This document shows positions 22,010-23,067 of a DNA stretch of 23,067 bases, in pieces. Position 1 is the first letter of the stretch. Each line of letters opens with the position of its first letter. A program made the position numbers and the translations under genes. The stretch spans positions 1 to 23,067 of the forward strand of contig NEEC01000277.1 in assembly GCA_002189035.1 (NCBI GenBank). The letters run 5' to 3'. Under the pieces are notes generated by a model. That model ran no database searches. It saw nothing but the letters and a program-made list of their open reading frames with translations, and was not told the DNA's origin. The stretch comes from Utricularia gibba (taxonomy: Eukaryota > Streptophyta > Magnoliopsida > Lamiales > Lentibulariaceae).

Positions 22010-22035
22010 TTAAAGAAAGGCATCATTTTCTTTAA
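22010..22035. repeat. T-tract hairpin, perfect 9-bp stem variant
   Basis: In this unit TTAAAGAAA (22010-22018) and TTTCTTTAA (22027-22035) pair perfectly around an 8-nt loop. In most units the left arm has C in place of G (TTAAACAAA) and the right arm is an uninterrupted T run, giving one C-T mismatch. Units at 19859, 20387, 21006 and 21943 have both changes together, which restores a G-C pair. The unit at 21320 has an all-A left arm against an all-T right arm and is also fully paired. Confidence 0.6.
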
Positions 22036-23067
22036 TCGATTTGCATCCGGTTGACCTCATGAGCCATACAGAATCGGGGTCAAGGACCAAGTTCCCAGCG
22101 AGACTGGCCGCCACAAAACGAGAAGCTGTTCCTTGAAAAACCATGTAGGCAGCCCCCAAAACTGAACGTTTAATAAATACATCACTTTATTTCCGAGCTA
22201 CAACTAACTCTCGGCGCAAGCCAAACCTGACCTTTGTCCCGTTCAGGTGCACCCCAAGACCGCCTCCTCAAGTATAAAGTAAGTTGTTGAAAAATCATGT
22301 GGGGTGCACGTGATATCGTAATTTAAACAAAGCATCATTTCTTAATCGATTTGCATCCGGTTGACCTCATGAGCAATACATAATCGGGTCAAGGACCAAG
22401 TTCCCAGCGAGACTGGCCGCCACAAAACGAGAAGCTGTTCCTTGAAAAACCATGTAGGCAGCCCCCGAAAACTGAACGTTAATAAATACATCACTTTATT
22501 TCCGAGCTACAACTAACTCTCGGCGCAAGCCAAACCTGACCTTTGTCCCGTTCTAGGTGCACCCCAAGACCGCCTCCTCAAGTATAAAGTAAGTTGTTGA
22601 AAAAATGGGGTGCACGTGATATCGTAATTTAAAACAAAGGCATCATTTTTTTAATCGATTTGCATCCGGTTGACCTCATGAGCCATACATAATCGGGGTC
22701 AAGGACCAAGTTCCCAGCGAGACTGGCCGCCACAAAACGAGAAGCTGTTCCTTGAAAAACCATGTAGGAGCCCCCGAAAACTGAACGTTAATAAATACAT
22801 CACTTTATTTTCCGAGCTACAACTAACTCTCGGCGCAAGCCAAACCTGACCTTTGTCCCGTTTCTAGGTGCACCCCAAGACCGCCTCCTCAAGTATAAAG
22901 TAAGTTGTTGAAAAAATCATGTGGGGTGCACGTGATATCGTAATTTAAACAAAGGCATCATTTTTTTAATCGATTTGCATCCGGTTGACCTCATGAGCCA
23001 TACAGAATCGGGGTCAAGGACCAAGTTCCAGCGAGACTGGCCGCCACAAAACGAGAAGCTGTTCCTT

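Larger units (their letters stand above)
1..23067 (+). repeat. Tandem satellite array, ~315-bp monomer, about 76 units
   Basis: The whole window is built from one repeated unit. The anchor GACCGCC recurs at 7, 324, 640, 954, 1266, 1579, 1893, 2207, 2517, 2834 and onward, with typical spacing of 310-317 bp, and every unit lies in the same orientation. No unique sequence longer than a few tens of bases interrupts it, and neither array edge is in the window. The unit has about 15 CpGs in 315 bp, close to what its base composition predicts, so CpG is not depleted. There are no terminal inverted repeats around the array, no transposase or reverse-transcriptase motifs and no RNA gene. A eukaryotic satellite is the natural reading. 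Long intergenic-spacer subrepeats are the main alternative. Orientation relative to any chromosome feature is arbitrary. Confidence 0.97.
18918..23067 (+). repeat. Right heterogeneous block, ending in a partial unit
   Basis: Units start at 18918, 19231, 19543, 19859, about 20128 (no anchor), 20387, 20701, 21006, 21320, 21632, 21943, 22258, 22568 and 22879. The last is cut by the window end after 189 bp. Subtypes of the left block reappear (GAGCAATAC, CACAAG with GCAAG, CCCCAAAACTG). A right-side feature is AAAGAAAG coupled to TTTTCTTT in units 19859, 20387, 21006 and 21943. GTTCAGG, a third form of the unit end, is frequent here. Confidence 0.9.

Noticed and set aside
1-23067. CRISPR array
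   Set aside because: The repeated unit is ~315 bp and continuous, with no short repeats alternating with unique spacers.

Overview
The window is one continuous tandem array of a single satellite-like repeat with a unit of about 315 bp (46% GC by my count of one core unit). Anchoring on the GACCGCC motif, I count 76 units, several of them truncated, all head to tail in the same orientation. The array runs off both ends of the window, so its true size and flanks are unknown. I see no protein-coding gene, rRNA, tRNA, CRISPR array or transposable element. The short reading frames are the same minus-strand stretch repeated once per unit, and I judge them non-coding. Repeats of this size and extent point to eukaryotic nuclear satellite DNA (centromeric, pericentromeric, subtelomeric or other heterochromatin), or less likely to subrepeats of a long spacer. 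I cannot name the species.

Layout. 1-7209: heterogeneous units mixing at least three sequence subtypes. 7210-8843: decayed units that shorten step by step (305, 304, 302, 298, 284, 143 bp) and then recover. 8844-14507: 18 very similar units. In the last 14, the 198-bp segment covered by the minus-strand frame translates identically, and differences are concentrated in about 30 bp around a T-tract. 14508-16082: near-consensus units bearing the CATAAT variant. 16083-18917: a rearranged block with truncated units, filler sequence and a scrambled stretch at about 17459-17730. 18918-23067: heterogeneous units again, one with a clean ~100-bp deletion, ending in a partial unit.

Within the monomer there is unusual symmetry for so short a unit: a 9-bp inverted repeat around a 46-bp spacer, a cluster of overlapping palindromes containing the E-box CACGTG, a T-tract hairpin with partial covariation between arms, a perfect octamer (ATTTGCAT) that is polymorphic between copies, two further inverted repeats, and two adjacent small hairpins, the first of which puts AATAAA on both strands. 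None of this proves function. The observations most worth checking are the shuffled microvariants in the core, the covarying hairpin, recurrent loss of the hairpin between GCATC direct repeats, and the two decayed or rearranged blocks. Many single-base homopolymer differences could be long-read consensus error.
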